Source: Bradyrhizobium nivariense
Lineage (GTDB): Bacteria > Pseudomonadota > Alphaproteobacteria > Rhizobiales > Xanthobacteraceae
Length of the DNA stretch: 64,000 bases
Assembly: GCF_029846715.1 (NCBI RefSeq)
Contig: NZ_JARVWW010000020.1
Location: 62,001 to 126,000, forward strand
Direction of reading: 5' to 3'
A program made the translations under genes and the position numbers. The stretch's first letter is position 1. Each line of letters starts with the position of its first letter. Positions 25,433-34,236 of the stretch are shown piece after piece. Under the pieces are notes generated by a model. The model saw only the letters and a program-made list of their open reading frames with translations. It was not told where the DNA came from and did not search any database.

Positions 25433-26707
25433 ATGACGGCCGCCGACACCGACATCGATCGCGTCATCCGCGCCACTTGGCGCGTCGTGCAGCCGCGGCT
25501 GATCGCCACGCTGTCGCGGATGCTGCGCGACGTGCCGCTGGCGGAAGAGCTGACCCAGGACGCGCTGGTTGCGGCGCTGGAATCCTGGCCCATCATCGGC
25601 GTGCCCGAAAATCCCGGCGCCTGGCTCATGACGATCGCCAGGCGCCGCACTTTGGATCATCTGCGCCGCGGCAAGATGCTCGCGGACAAGCACGACATGC
25701 TGGCGCGGGACATGTTGCAGGAGCAGGCGGCCGTGCCGGATTTCGATGCCGCGCTCGACGACGACATCGGCGACGAATTGTTGCGGCTGATCTTCACGGC
25801 CTGTCATCCGATCCTGTCACGCGAGGCCCGCGCGGCGCTGGCGCTGCGCATGATCTGCGGCTTGACCACATCAGAAATCGCGCGCGCCTATCTCGTGCCG
25901 GAAGCAACCGTCTCCCAGCGCATCGTCCGTGCCAAACGGACCCTGTCAGGATCCGGCCTCGCCTATGAGACGCCGAGCGGCGAAGCGTTGTCAGAGCGTC
26001 TCGCCTCGGTGCTGGAGGTCGTCTATCTGATCTTCAACGAGGGCTACCTCGCGGCGCGGGGAGAGGAATGGTTGCGGCCGCAGCTCTGCGACGAGGCGTT
26101 GCGCATGGGCCGGGTGCTCGTCGGTCTGGCGCCGGACGAGCCGGAAGTTCACGGCCTCATCGCCCTGATGGACCTGAATGCTTCGCGTGCGCATGCGCGC
26201 ACCGATGCGAATGGTGATCCCATTCTGCTGATGGACCAGGATCGCACGCTCTGGGATCAATTGCAGATCCGTCGTGGCCTGCGGTCGCTCGACCGTGCCG
26301 GCGAGCTCGGCGGCGCGAAAGGATTTTACGCGCTTCAGGCCGCCATCGCGGCGCATCACGCCACGGCGGAGTCGGTCGCAAACACCGATTGGGGGAGCAT
26401 CGCGCAGCTTTACGCCGAATTGGCGCGGCTGTTGCGCTCGCCGGTCATCGAGCTCAATCGCGCGGTCGCGGTCGGGATGGCCGAGGGATCGCAAGCCGGG
26501 CTTGACGTGCTGGACGAAATCGCCGGCGAGCCGGCGCTTGCGGCCTATCACCATCTGCCGGCGGTTCGTGGTGACTTCCTGCAAAAGCTCGGGCGCTTCG
26601 CAGAGGCGCGGCGGGCTTTCGAAGCCGCCGCGCATCTCGCCACCAACGGACGTGAACGCGCGCTGATGGAACGCCGTGCCGCGGCCCTACGCGGGGAGCG
26701 TCTCTAA
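25433..26707 (+). CDS. ECF42-type sigma factor with C-terminal TPR-like extension
   Basis: This 424-residue protein is far longer than ordinary ECF factors. Sigma region 2 is at about 8-75 (AEELTQDALVAALESWPIIG, NPGAWLMTIARRRTLDHLRR), region 4 at about 115-165 (LTTSEIARAYLVPEATVSQR), and a 240-residue DUF6596/TPR-like extension follows (FNEGYLAARGEEWLRPQLCDEALRM...). There is no anti-sigma factor; in ECF42 members the extension is thought to control activity. The DGPF protein gene precedes it. The gene ends with TAA that overlaps by four bases the stop of the convergent lysozyme-like gene. Confidence 0.9.
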   Translation: MTAADTDIDRVIRATWRVVQPRLIATLSRMLRDVPLAEELTQDALVAALESWPIIGVPENPGAWLMTIARRRTLDHLRRGKMLADKHDMLARDMLQEQAAVPDFDAALDDDIGDELLRLIFTACHPILSREARAALALRMICGLTTSEIARAYLVPEATVSQRIVRAKRTLSGSGLAYETPSGEALSERLASVLEVVYLIFNEGYLAARGEEWLRPQLCDEALRMGRVLVGLAPDEPEVHGLIALMDLNASRAHARTDANGDPILLMDQDRTLWDQLQIRRGLRSLDRAGELGGAKGFYALQAAIAAHHATAESVANTDWGSIAQLYAELARLLRSPVIELNRAVAVGMAEGSQAGLDVLDEIAGEPALAAYHHLPAVRGDFLQKLGRFAEARRAFEAAAHLATNGRERALMERRAAALRGERL

Positions 26708-28092
26708 GTCGTCGGCTTCGGCGGCGGCGCGGTGCCCTGCGCCCACTTCTCCAGCTTGCCGAGCACGCCCCAGGCCGTGAGCGCGAGGGAGATCGGCATC
26801 GCGAACTGGCCGAGGCCCGGCACGGCGGACACGATCGTCCCGAGCAATCCGGCAAGACCGCCCGCGTTGGGGCTCGCCGTCACCGAAGTGAGCAGCGCCG
26901 TGATCAGCGAGCCGCCGATGCCGAGCGCGGTCTTCTTGCCGTCAAGCAGCTTGCCGAGGGTGTCGCCGAGCGCGCCATTGACCTGGCCGAGGACGGGCTT
27001 GCCGTCCTTGCTGAGCAAAGTGCTGAGCAGGTCGACGACCTGCTTCAACTGATCGACGGGGGCGGGGCTGGTCGGGGTGACTGGTCCCGGCATGGGGGCT
27101 GTCTTGTTGACGAGGGAAAAGAGCCGTTCGAACAGGCTGATCGGATCGCTGGTGGCAGGCAGCGTGTTGCCCAATGTCGTGGTTCCCGGCGTCACACCGC
27201 CGACCGGCGGACGCAACAATTGCGCGAGGTCCTCCAGCCGCTTCATGATCTGGGATGCATCGCCGGTCGGTCTGGTGGGCCCCGACTGCGCCGCGCGCGT
27301 GAGGGCGGCTACTGTGGCGCCGTCGAGAAGTCCGGTATCCCTCAGGCCGCTCTGCTGCTGAAACTGCGAGACTGCGGCCCTGGTCTTCGCTCCGCTGATG
27401 CCGTCCTCGGCCAGCGGCGGATTGGCGCCGAGCTTGTTGAGCGCCTGCTGCATGAGAACGATCGTCGACGCCGCGTCGTCCTCCGGTTCGGAGCGGGTCG
27501 CGAATTGCGGGCTGCCGTCGAGGGTGATCGAGGAATCGAGCGACATCATCGCATGCAGGATCACCGCGGTGCCGAGCTGGGAATCGACGTGGTTCTGGTC
27601 GAACACATGATCGCGGACGAATTTGCCGGCCCTTGCCTCGGGCGGGCCATACAGCGTCGAACCGCCATAGAGATAGGGCGAATTGCAGCCCTTGGCGTGA
27701 TAGCCGAAGCCGTTGAACGCTTCGAGCCGAAACAGAATCCGTGCAATCCCCCAATCGTGAGCGCCGACGAAATTTTCGATTCTGAAAGCGTCCACGGCGC
27801 CGTCCACGAACGTGGCAAACGGACCGCGCCCTTTCGGAACGACGGTCGTCACGCGATGAAGCGTTTCGCCGTTGCCGAGATAGGTGTCAAAATCGAAATT
27901 GGACTCGCGGTAGTGACAGAGGGCGGCGAAATACCAGGGGACGCCGGTCGACCGCTCGATCTGCTGATAGGTCGCCTTGCCGTTGATGGCCTTGCGTGCG
28001 ACCGCGTTCGCGTCGGAGAGGCGTGAAGGCCGGATCTCGAGATTGGCCCAATTCCGCTCGTATTCGTTTTTCAGATTTTCGAATGAGACCAT
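26704..28092 (-). CDS. Lysozyme-like / peptidoglycan-binding protein with hydrophobic tail
   Basis: ATG 28092 with GGGAG eight bases upstream gives 462 residues; the frame open to 28107 starts with TTG. Residues about 1-185 resemble phage-type muramidase or transglycosylase domains: CHYRESNFDFDTYLGNGE with the likely catalytic Glu, TTVVPKGRGPFATFVDGAVD, LEAFNGFGY and the NSPYLYGGSTLYGP turn. Residues about 205-270 are a PG_binding_1 domain (LMQQALNKLGANPPLAEDGI). A Pro/Thr-rich linker leads to a hydrophobic C-terminal region (about 380-445) with two or three membrane-like segments. No signal peptide is visible. It could be an endolysin-derived wall enzyme joined to a holin-like tail; that reading is inference. 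Confidence 0.7.
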   Translation of the reverse strand: MVSFENLKNEYERNWANLEIRPSRLSDANAVARKAINGKATYQQIERSTGVPWYFAALCHYRESNFDFDTYLGNGETLHRVTTVVPKGRGPFATFVDGAVDAFRIENFVGAHDWGIARILFRLEAFNGFGYHAKGCNSPYLYGGSTLYGPPEARAGKFVRDHVFDQNHVDSQLGTAVILHAMMSLDSSITLDGSPQFATRSEPEDDAASTIVLMQQALNKLGANPPLAEDGISGAKTRAAVSQFQQQSGLRDTGLLDGATVAALTRAAQSGPTRPTGDASQIMKRLEDLAQLLRPPVGGVTPGTTTLGNTLPATSDPISLFERLFSLVNKTAPMPGPVTPTSPAPVDQLKQVVDLLSTLLSKDGKPVLGQVNGALGDTLGKLLDGKKTALGIGGSLITALLTSVTASPNAGGLAGLLGTIVSAVPGLGQFAMPISLALTAWGVLGKLEKWAQGTAPPPKPTT

Positions 28093-28330
28093 TTTCCGCT
28101 CCCGCAATTGATGAATTATCGCAACTCCGTGTCAGTCAAGGTGAACCAGGTGCCGTGATCAGGACGTGACGCCAGCGTGATCTCCCGCAAATCTGGCAGG
28201 CCACCGGCACGTCGCGTGTGAACTGGGTTACAGCCTTGGCGGGAAAATGGGCGGCAGGACCGGGATCGGGGCGACCGCCCGCGAGGGAACCGGCGGGGCT
28301 GTTCCTCCGTTAGCGACGCGAGGCAGTCCG

Positions 28331-28354
28331 GCAAGGAGCCCTGCAAGGAGCCCT
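28331..28354 (+). repeat. Duplicated ribosome binding site
   Basis: GCAAGGAGCCCT occurs twice in direct repeat (28331-28342 and 28343-28354), and the ATG of the next gene follows two bases later. Each copy contains AAGGAG; the second is at the right distance for initiation. This is a fresh-looking 12-base duplication that could change translation strength. Confidence 0.75.
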
Positions 28355-28356
28355 GT

Positions 28357-28731
28357 ATGGCCAAGCGCGTCCTCGCGATCGGCATCGAGCCCGGCAGTGC
28401 CGACTACAGCGCATTCCCGCAACTGACGCCGGACCTCGTGCGCGGCTATATCGAGGCGCAGCTCTTGCGTTTGCGCGATCTCGGCTACGAGGTCACGAGC
28501 TGCCTGATCGATCTCGACGCCGCAGCGGAGGCCGCCGTCACGGCCGCGCTGCGCGACGAGCGCTTCGACTGCGTCGTGATCGGCGCGGGCCTGCGCGAAC
28601 CGAAGGAGCGCCTGTTGCTGTTCGAGAAGGTGCTCAACCTCGTCCACCGCCTGGCGCCTGACGCCGCGATCTGCTTCAACACCACGCCCGCCGACACCGC
28701 CGAGGCCGTGCAGCGCTGGGTCGATGCTTGA
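28357..28731 (+). CDS. Conserved hypothetical protein, Rossmann-like
   Basis: The 124-residue soluble protein has no recognised domain. Alternating strands and helices (RVLAIGIEP, GYEVTSCLIDL, FDCVVIGAGLREP, AAICFNTTPADTAEAVQRW) suggest a small alpha/beta sandwich of the kind seen in receiver-like or glycosyltransferase-like folds, but no catalytic motif is evident. The start is supported by the double AAGGAG sequence. It stands alone between the divergent lysozyme-like gene and the small glycine-zipper gene. It may be single-domain and regulatory; no function is assigned. Confidence 0.7.
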   Translation: MAKRVLAIGIEPGSADYSAFPQLTPDLVRGYIEAQLLRLRDLGYEVTSCLIDLDAAAEAAVTAALRDERFDCVVIGAGLREPKERLLLFEKVLNLVHRLAPDAAICFNTTPADTAEAVQRWVDA

Positions 28732-28895
28732 TGGAGCTGACCGGCGCGTGCATCGCACGCAGCGCGGTTTGAGCCGTCTTCGCGCTGCGCTTCCGACGCC
28801 ATCGCGGAGCGTCGCGAGTTGCGGCGTCGGCAATTTGTCTGGTCCGAATCCTGTTCCGGCGCTATGACTGGCTCCACCACAGGGAGGGCGAGAGC

Positions 28896-29216
28896 ATGCT
28901 TCGAGGTCTTCGTATTGGACGTCTTGGAATGGCGGCGTGTCTGGCGGTCGCGATCGCGGCCCCGGTGCATGAGGCGGTGGCGCAGGACGCGATTGGCGGT
29001 GCCATCCTCGGCGGCGTCGGTGGAGCGATCGTGGGTGGCGCCATCGGCGGTGGCCGCGGCGCCGCCATCGGCGCTGTCGTCGGTGCCGGCACGGGCGCCG
29101 CGATCGCCTCTGAGGGCGAACGCCGCCGCTCCGGCTACTACGCCTATCAGCGCGGCTGCTACATGCAGCGCCGGGACGGCTCCTACGTCCCGGTCGACCC
29201 GCGATACTGCTACTGA
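28896..29216 (+). CDS. Secreted glycine-zipper (YMGG-like) protein
   Basis: The 106-residue protein starts after GGGAGGGCGAG. It has a signal peptide (to about EAVAQD), then a glycine-zipper helix hairpin (AIGGAILGGVGGAIVGGAIG ... GAAIGAVVGAGTGAAIAS), then a short Tyr/Arg/Cys tail ending DPRYCY. Glycine zippers of this kind insert in the outer membrane or span the periplasm as small lipid-associated proteins. Function is unknown. It resembles in plan, though not in sequence, the small secreted protein ending at 19175. It faces radC and no terminator is evident. Confidence 0.78.
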   Translation: MLRGLRIGRLGMAACLAVAIAAPVHEAVAQDAIGGAILGGVGGAIVGGAIGGGRGAAIGAVVGAGTGAAIASEGERRRSGYYAYQRGCYMQRRDGSYVPVDPRYCY

Positions 29217-29277
29217 GCGATCGGCCCTATCGCGTTTGACGTGGCATCTCTGTCGTGCGTTGAAAGGCCATGCTTTC

Positions 29278-29991
29278 CTAGATCAGCCGCATCCCGCGCA
29301 GGCTCGCATGTCCGCTCTTGCCGACGATGATGTGGTCATGCACGGCAATCCCGAGCGGCTTGGCGATGTCGATGATCGCTTTGGTCATCTGGATGTCGGC
29401 CTGTGACGGCGAGGGATCGCCGGAGGGGTGGTTGTGCACCAGGATCAGCGCGGTCGCCGATAGCTCAAGCGCGCGCTTGATCACCTCGCGCGGATAGACC
29501 GGGGTGTGGTCGACGGTGCCGGTCTGCTGCACCTCGTCGGCGATGAGCTGGTTGCGCTTGTCGAGGAACAGCAGGCGAAACTGCTCCTTGTCGGCAAACG
29601 CCATGCTGGTGCGGCAATAGTCGATCACCTCGTTCCAGGACGACAGCGCGTTGCGGCTGTTGACCTCGCCCTTGGCGACGCGGTGCGCCGCCGCTGCGAT
29701 CAGCTTGAGCTGGTGGATCGCGGGCTCGCCCACGCCGTCGACCTCGCGCAGGCGCGCCACCGGGGCATGGACGACTTCGGCGAATGAGCCGAAAGTCTTG
29801 ATCAGTGTCTTCGCCAGCGGCTTTGTGTCGCGTCGGGGCAGTGCCGGAAACAATGCCATCTCCAGCAGCTCGTAGTCGCTGAGCGCGTCCGCGCCGGCGC
29901 TGTAGAAGCGCTCGCGCAGCCGTTCACGATGGCCGAGATAGTGCGGCGCTTCCTCAGGCTTGCTCTTGTCGTGGTCGGTCTTGGCGGGCAT
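29278..29991 (-). CDS. radC: RadC-family JAB-domain protein
   Basis: ATG 29991 (237 residues) is chosen because the sequence becomes protein-like there (MPAKTDHDKSKPEEAPHYLG); the frame is open for 76 further codons of unlikely composition. The N-terminal helix-hairpin-helix region (LSDYELLEMALFPALPRRDT) precedes the MPN/JAB metalloprotease-like domain with LILVHNHPSGDPSPSQAD, the HxHP...D zinc motif, and the C-terminal VHDHIIVG. Despite the name, a DNA repair role of RadC is not supported. In several rhizobia radC lies next to map; here the two are about 1.8 kb apart with two genes between. Confidence 0.9.
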   Translation of the reverse strand: MPAKTDHDKSKPEEAPHYLGHRERLRERFYSAGADALSDYELLEMALFPALPRRDTKPLAKTLIKTFGSFAEVVHAPVARLREVDGVGEPAIHQLKLIAAAAHRVAKGEVNSRNALSSWNEVIDYCRTSMAFADKEQFRLLFLDKRNQLIADEVQQTGTVDHTPVYPREVIKRALELSATALILVHNHPSGDPSPSQADIQMTKAIIDIAKPLGIAVHDHIIVGKSGHASLRGMRLI

Positions 29992-30079
29992 CGGCCGCCA
30001 GCATTGCCGCGGGGCGCTGCTTTTGCAACCGTCAATTGCGGTTGCGGCGGTCCCGGCAACTGGCCCGGAAGATGGTGAC

Positions 30080-31024
30080 TCAGCCTGCCGGCCTCTTGGC
30101 GCTGTGCGCCGGCGGGGGCACCGTAACCGCCACCACGCCGACGAGAATAAGCGCCATGCCGGCAAGGCTGGACCAGGTGAAGTGCTCGCCGAGCCATACG
30201 GTGCCGAGCGCCACGGCAAAGCCTGCGCGCAGGTAGCTCCCGCTGGTTGTGCCGAGCGGGCCGAGCGTGTGGATCAGCCGGAAATAGATCACCATCGCCA
30301 GGGCCGTACAGATGACCGCGAGCGCGATGACCGCTGCGATCGCGCTCGCGGGCGGTGGCGGGAGTGTCCAGGGCCGTTCGATGGCGGCGGCCGTGGGGAC
30401 CATCAGCGCTGCGGCGCAGCTCATGGCTCCGGCCGCGGTGACGATTGCGGGCAGGCCCGAGAAGCGCTGTCCCCATATCGGCGCGAGCGCGTAGCAGAGG
30501 CTTGCGCACAGCACCGCGGCCTGGGCCAGCGGAGCGGCGGTGCCGATTCCCGAGAGTGCATCGGCCCCCATGGTCACGATAACGCCCGCGAGGCCGAGCG
30601 CGACGCCGATGAATTTCCTGCCGCTGATCGCTCGCCGCCCGCGTCCGGTCATCACCGCAATCGCGAGCACGAACATCGGCGGGGTCGCATTGAGCACGCC
30701 GGCGAGACCGCTTGCGATATGCATCTCGCCCCAGCTGATCAGAGTGAACGGCAGCGCGCTTTGCAGCAGCCCTTGCACGAAGAAGGCCGCCCACACCGAT
30801 CCTCGGCCGGGAAGGGCGTGTTCCTGCGCGCGAGCGATCGCGACCAGGAGAATGGCCGCGATCGTCACACGCACGGCAACCATCGTGAAGGGCGGGATCG
30901 TCGGGACCGCGACCTTGATCAGCGTGAACGAGCTGCCCCAGATCAGCGAGAGCAGCAGCAGAAGCCCGATTTCGAGCGCGAGAGTGGTTTGTCCTGACGT
31001 CGTGTGTTGTGCCTGCGTGCTCAT
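30080..31024 (-). CDS. EamA/DMT-family transporter
   Basis: The 314-residue inner-membrane protein has ten predicted spans in two EamA repeats (about 15-150 and 160-300). Recognisable pieces are LLLLSLIWGSSFTLIKVAV at the start and GSYLRAGFAVALGTVWLGE in the second repeat. The family exports amino acids and other metabolites; the substrate is not predictable. It is divergent from the AdaA-like gene with 132 bases between starts, which may mean shared control. Its stop is 89 bases from the radC start on the same strand. Confidence 0.88.
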   Translation of the reverse strand: MSTQAQHTTSGQTTLALEIGLLLLLSLIWGSSFTLIKVAVPTIPPFTMVAVRVTIAAILLVAIARAQEHALPGRGSVWAAFFVQGLLQSALPFTLISWGEMHIASGLAGVLNATPPMFVLAIAVMTGRGRRAISGRKFIGVALGLAGVIVTMGADALSGIGTAAPLAQAAVLCASLCYALAPIWGQRFSGLPAIVTAAGAMSCAAALMVPTAAAIERPWTLPPPPASAIAAVIALAVICTALAMVIYFRLIHTLGPLGTTSGSYLRAGFAVALGTVWLGEHFTWSSLAGMALILVGVVAVTVPPPAHSAKRPAG

Positions 31025-31156
31025 GCGAATCTGCTCCGGGATGGACCGGGACCATGGTCCGGAGCGGCGGCGCAGGCTGGCTGAATTCGGACCTCATCGC
31101 CCGACCGAGTCCGATTTCGGCTACTCGGTGAGCCGCGTGGACATTATTCTCCCGCC

Positions 31157-31753
31157 ATGGCGACAGGCTCGGCGCATCGGCAAACGTTACCACCGCATCT
31201 CGACTGGGACACCTGCGACCGTGCGCGCCTCGCGCGTGCCCGCGCTTTCGACGGCCTGTTCTTTTCCGGCGTTCGCTCGACGCGCATCTATTGCCGGCCG
31301 GTCTGTCCGGTTCGCCCTGCACACTCGGAGAACGTCACCTTCTATGCAACCGCCGCTGCCGCGGAGCGGGCCGGCTTTCGCCCGTGTCTCCGTTGCCGGC
31401 CCGAAACGGCGCCGGGATCTCCGGCCTGGATGGGAACGGCCACCACCGTGGCGCGCGGGATGCGCCTGATCAATGACGGTTTTCTGGATCGCGCCACTGC
31501 CGCGGAGCTCGCAGAAGCACTCGGAGTCGGACCTCGCCATCTCCTGCGCCTGTTCATGCGCCATGCCGGCGCGAGCCCGAGCGAGATCGCGGCGACACGC
31601 CGCGTGCAAGAAGCCAAGCGCTTGATAGACCAGACCGGTATGCCCCTGGCGGAGATCGCCTTCGCGGCGGGGTTCGGCAGCATTCGCCGGTTTAACGACG
31701 CCTTTGCCGCGACCTATAAGCGGCCGCCCTCGTCATTCCGCCGTCCGCGATAG
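31157..31753 (+). CDS. AdaA-like methylphosphotriester acceptor / AraC-type regulator
   Basis: The 198-residue protein has two parts. Residues about 15-90 are the Ada metal-binding domain with the zinc Cys set in YCRPVCPVRPAHSENVTFYA and FRPCLRCRPE; the first Cys accepts methyl groups from DNA phosphotriesters. Residues about 100-195 are an AraC-type double helix-turn-helix (ELAEALGVGPRHLLRLFMRH, IAFAAGFGSIRRFNDAFAAT). The methyltransferase and AlkA glycosylase domains found in longer Ada proteins are absent, giving the length of Bacillus AdaA. It should sense alkylation and activate repair genes, yet no ogt or alkA gene is in the window. Confidence 0.88.
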   Translation: MATGSAHRQTLPPHLDWDTCDRARLARARAFDGLFFSGVRSTRIYCRPVCPVRPAHSENVTFYATAAAAERAGFRPCLRCRPETAPGSPAWMGTATTVARGMRLINDGFLDRATAAELAEALGVGPRHLLRLFMRHAGASPSEIAATRRVQEAKRLIDQTGMPLAEIAFAAGFGSIRRFNDAFAATYKRPPSSFRRPR

Positions 31754-31767
31754 CGGTGTCGAAGCAA

Positions 31768-32589
31768 TCACCCGATCTGCTTCTCGCCGTGCCGCTCCGA
31801 CAGCGTGAAGATCTCGACGCCGGTGTCGGTGACGCCGACGGAATGCTCGAATTGCGCCGACAGCGAGCGGTCGCGGGTCACCGCGGTCCAGCCGTCGGAC
31901 AGGATCTTCACGTGCGGCTTGCCGAGATTGATCATCGGTTCGATGGTGAAGAACATGCCGGGCTTGAGCTGCACGCCCTCGCCGGGGCGGCCGATATGGA
32001 TGATGTTCGGCTCGTCGTGGAACATGCGGCCGAGGCCATGGCCGCAGAAATCGCGCACGACGCTCATGGCCTGCGGCTCGACGAAGCTCTGGATGGCGTG
32101 GCCGATGTCGCCGGTGGTGGCGCCGGGCTTCACCGCGGCGATGCCGCGCATCATCGCTTCATACGTCACCTCGATGAGGCGCTCGGCCTTGCGTGCGATC
32201 GGGCCGACCGCATACATCCGGCTGGAATCGCCGTACCAGCCGTCGACGATGAAGGTGACGTCGATGTTGACGATGTCGCCCTCTTTCAGCGGACGGTCGC
32301 CGGGCATGCCGTGGCAGACCACGTGGTTGAGCGAGGTGCAGGTCGAATAGCGATAGCCGCGATACATCAGCGTCGCCGGATAGGCATTGTGGCTGAAGGC
32401 GAAGTCGCGGACGAACTGGTCGATGCGCTCGGTCGGAACGCCGGGCCCGACGATGTCGGTGAGCTCGTCGAGGCACTTCGCCACCAGCGCTCCCGCCTTG
32501 CGCATGCCGGCAAAGGCGCTCGGCCCATGCAGCTTGATTTGTCCGGTCTTGCGCAGGGAGGTATCGGAGGCTTCGACGTAGCTCATCAT
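31768..32589 (-). CDS. map: Type I methionine aminopeptidase
   Basis: The 273-residue cytosolic enzyme removes the initiator Met from new proteins. The five metal ligands of the pita-bread fold sit in GDIVNIDVTFIVDGWYGDSS (two Asp), CGHGLGRMFHDEP (His), FTIEPM (Glu) and QFEHSV (Glu). The substrate-binding His is in LNHVVCHGMPGDR. Length is normal for class Ia. The gene converges with the AdaA-like gene (14 bases between stops). Its start is MMSYVEA; the second Met is also possible. Confidence 0.95.
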   Translation of the reverse strand: MMSYVEASDTSLRKTGQIKLHGPSAFAGMRKAGALVAKCLDELTDIVGPGVPTERIDQFVRDFAFSHNAYPATLMYRGYRYSTCTSLNHVVCHGMPGDRPLKEGDIVNIDVTFIVDGWYGDSSRMYAVGPIARKAERLIEVTYEAMMRGIAAVKPGATTGDIGHAIQSFVEPQAMSVVRDFCGHGLGRMFHDEPNIIHIGRPGEGVQLKPGMFFTIEPMINLGKPHVKILSDGWTAVTRDRSLSAQFEHSVGVTDTGVEIFTLSERHGEKQIG

Positions 32590-32709
32590 ACGGTCTTTAC
32601 GGGCTCGGGCTGATCTCGATGTCGGCGGAAAGGCTTGATTTCGAGCCCTAATTTAATGATCGCGGGCCTTCATGCAAGCCAAAGCCTGCCATGCGTCCGC
32701 GAGCGGGGC

Positions 32710-34026
32710 CTAATTCGGGACTTCTACGGTGGTTTCCACCGGCAGGGCGCCGCCGCGGATGCGGATTTCGCGGACGGGGTAGGGAACCCGGATGCCCTCG
32801 CGCTTGAAGGCGTCCCACAGCGACAGCATCACGTCGCTCTTGACGTTGTCCATGCCGTCGGGGTCGGCGATCCAGAAGGTCAGCGAGAACTTCATCCCGG
32901 CTTCGGCGAACTCGGTCAAAATGCTGTTCGGCGGCTTGCCCTTCTGCGCGCGCGGATGAGCGGCGGCGGTCTCGGCGGCGAGCTTGCAGACCAGGCGCGG
33001 GTCCGCGTCGTAATTGGTGCCGAAGGCGATCTTCACCAGCGTGTTCTTGTCGGTGTAGGTCCAGTTGACGACCTTCTGCGTCACCAGGTCCTCGTTGGGG
33101 ACCAGGAACTCGCGCCCGTCGCCGGCGGCAACGGAAATATAGCGCGTCTTCATCGCGCTGATCCGCCCGGTGTTGTCGCCGATGGTGACGAGATCGCCGG
33201 GCTTCACCGATTTGTCGGCGAGCAGGATGATCCCCGAGATGAAATTGGCGACGATCTTCTGCAGGCCGATACCGATGCCGACGCCGACCGCGCCGGAGAA
33301 CACCGCGAGCGCCGAGAGATCGATGCCGACCGAGCCGAGCGCGATCACGATCGCGACCGCAAGCAGGCCGATGCGGATGATCTTGACCAGCAGCACCTGC
33401 ACCGACGGGGTCAAATCGGTGGTCGAGTTGATCCGGCTCTCGGCGAAATTGCTGGCGATGTTGGTGAGCCAGAGCGCGATGAGCAGGAGCGCGCCGGCCT
33501 TGATCACGAGCAGCGGCGTCAGCCGCAGGCCGCCGAGCACGATGGCGAAGGAATCGAGCAGGTCGACCGTCGCATCGAGCTGGCCGAGGATGGAGAGCGC
33601 CGCGACGAACCAGGCCGTGATCGACACCATCTTGACGATGAAGGCGTTGCGCAGCACCGAGGTCAGCAGCCGGATCGCGAGCCAGGCGAAGCCCAGCTTG
33701 GCGGCGACCATCAAGAGATAGCTGCGGCTCGGCCAGGTCGCGTGGTACATCACCACGCGGGAGACGATCACGAGCAGGGTGAACGCCGCCGTCGAGGCGC
33801 TGGAGACCATCACCCGGACGAAGTGCCGGAGCGGCAGCGGCCAGCGCATCGCCAGCGAGGTCATGTCGACGCGGCTGCGAACGGCGGCTTCCGCGGCATA
33901 GGCGATGCCGGCCGCGGTCAGAATGAGCCCGAATTGCAGGTAGAACCAGGGCGAGGAGATTTCCGCCCCGACGCTGCGCGCGGTGGTCTGCACGAACTCC
34001 ATGAAGTCTTTGAGGTCCATGTCCAT
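32710..34026 (-). CDS. MscS-family mechanosensitive ion channel
   Basis: ATG 34026 (438 residues, MDMDLKDFMEF) is chosen; the frame is open to 34209 but that part is not protein-like. Five or six membrane spans (about 25-250) precede the pore helix region ALAVFSGAVGVGIGIGLQKI and the MscS beta domain with ISGIILLADKSVKPGDLVTI and FLVPNEDLVTQKVVNWTY. The C-terminal alpha/beta cage follows (to about 430). It releases solutes on hypo-osmotic shock. It is divergent from the K+/H+ antiporter gene (210 bases between starts), a pairing that makes sense for turgor control. Confidence 0.9.
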   Translation of the reverse strand: MDMDLKDFMEFVQTTARSVGAEISSPWFYLQFGLILTAAGIAYAAEAAVRSRVDMTSLAMRWPLPLRHFVRVMVSSASTAAFTLLVIVSRVVMYHATWPSRSYLLMVAAKLGFAWLAIRLLTSVLRNAFIVKMVSITAWFVAALSILGQLDATVDLLDSFAIVLGGLRLTPLLVIKAGALLLIALWLTNIASNFAESRINSTTDLTPSVQVLLVKIIRIGLLAVAIVIALGSVGIDLSALAVFSGAVGVGIGIGLQKIVANFISGIILLADKSVKPGDLVTIGDNTGRISAMKTRYISVAAGDGREFLVPNEDLVTQKVVNWTYTDKNTLVKIAFGTNYDADPRLVCKLAAETAAAHPRAQKGKPPNSILTEFAEAGMKFSLTFWIADPDGMDNVKSDVMLSLWDAFKREGIRVPYPVREIRIRGGALPVETTVEVPN

Positions 34027-34236
34027 CGGTCTCGTCGGGAAGCGGGCGGGAGGCTTTGATTCGAGGGCGCCGCAGAATCCCACAAAGGGCGCGGCCGGAC
34101 CACCGATACACCCGCATGTGATGCGCGTTAAGGCCGCAAAATGCGGGCAGATTGCCGCGAGCGGGAGAAAATGGGTTGGCGCGGGAGTCCGCCGACGATA
34201 AGGATGCAATTCCAGCGATTTGTACCCGGAAGGTGG

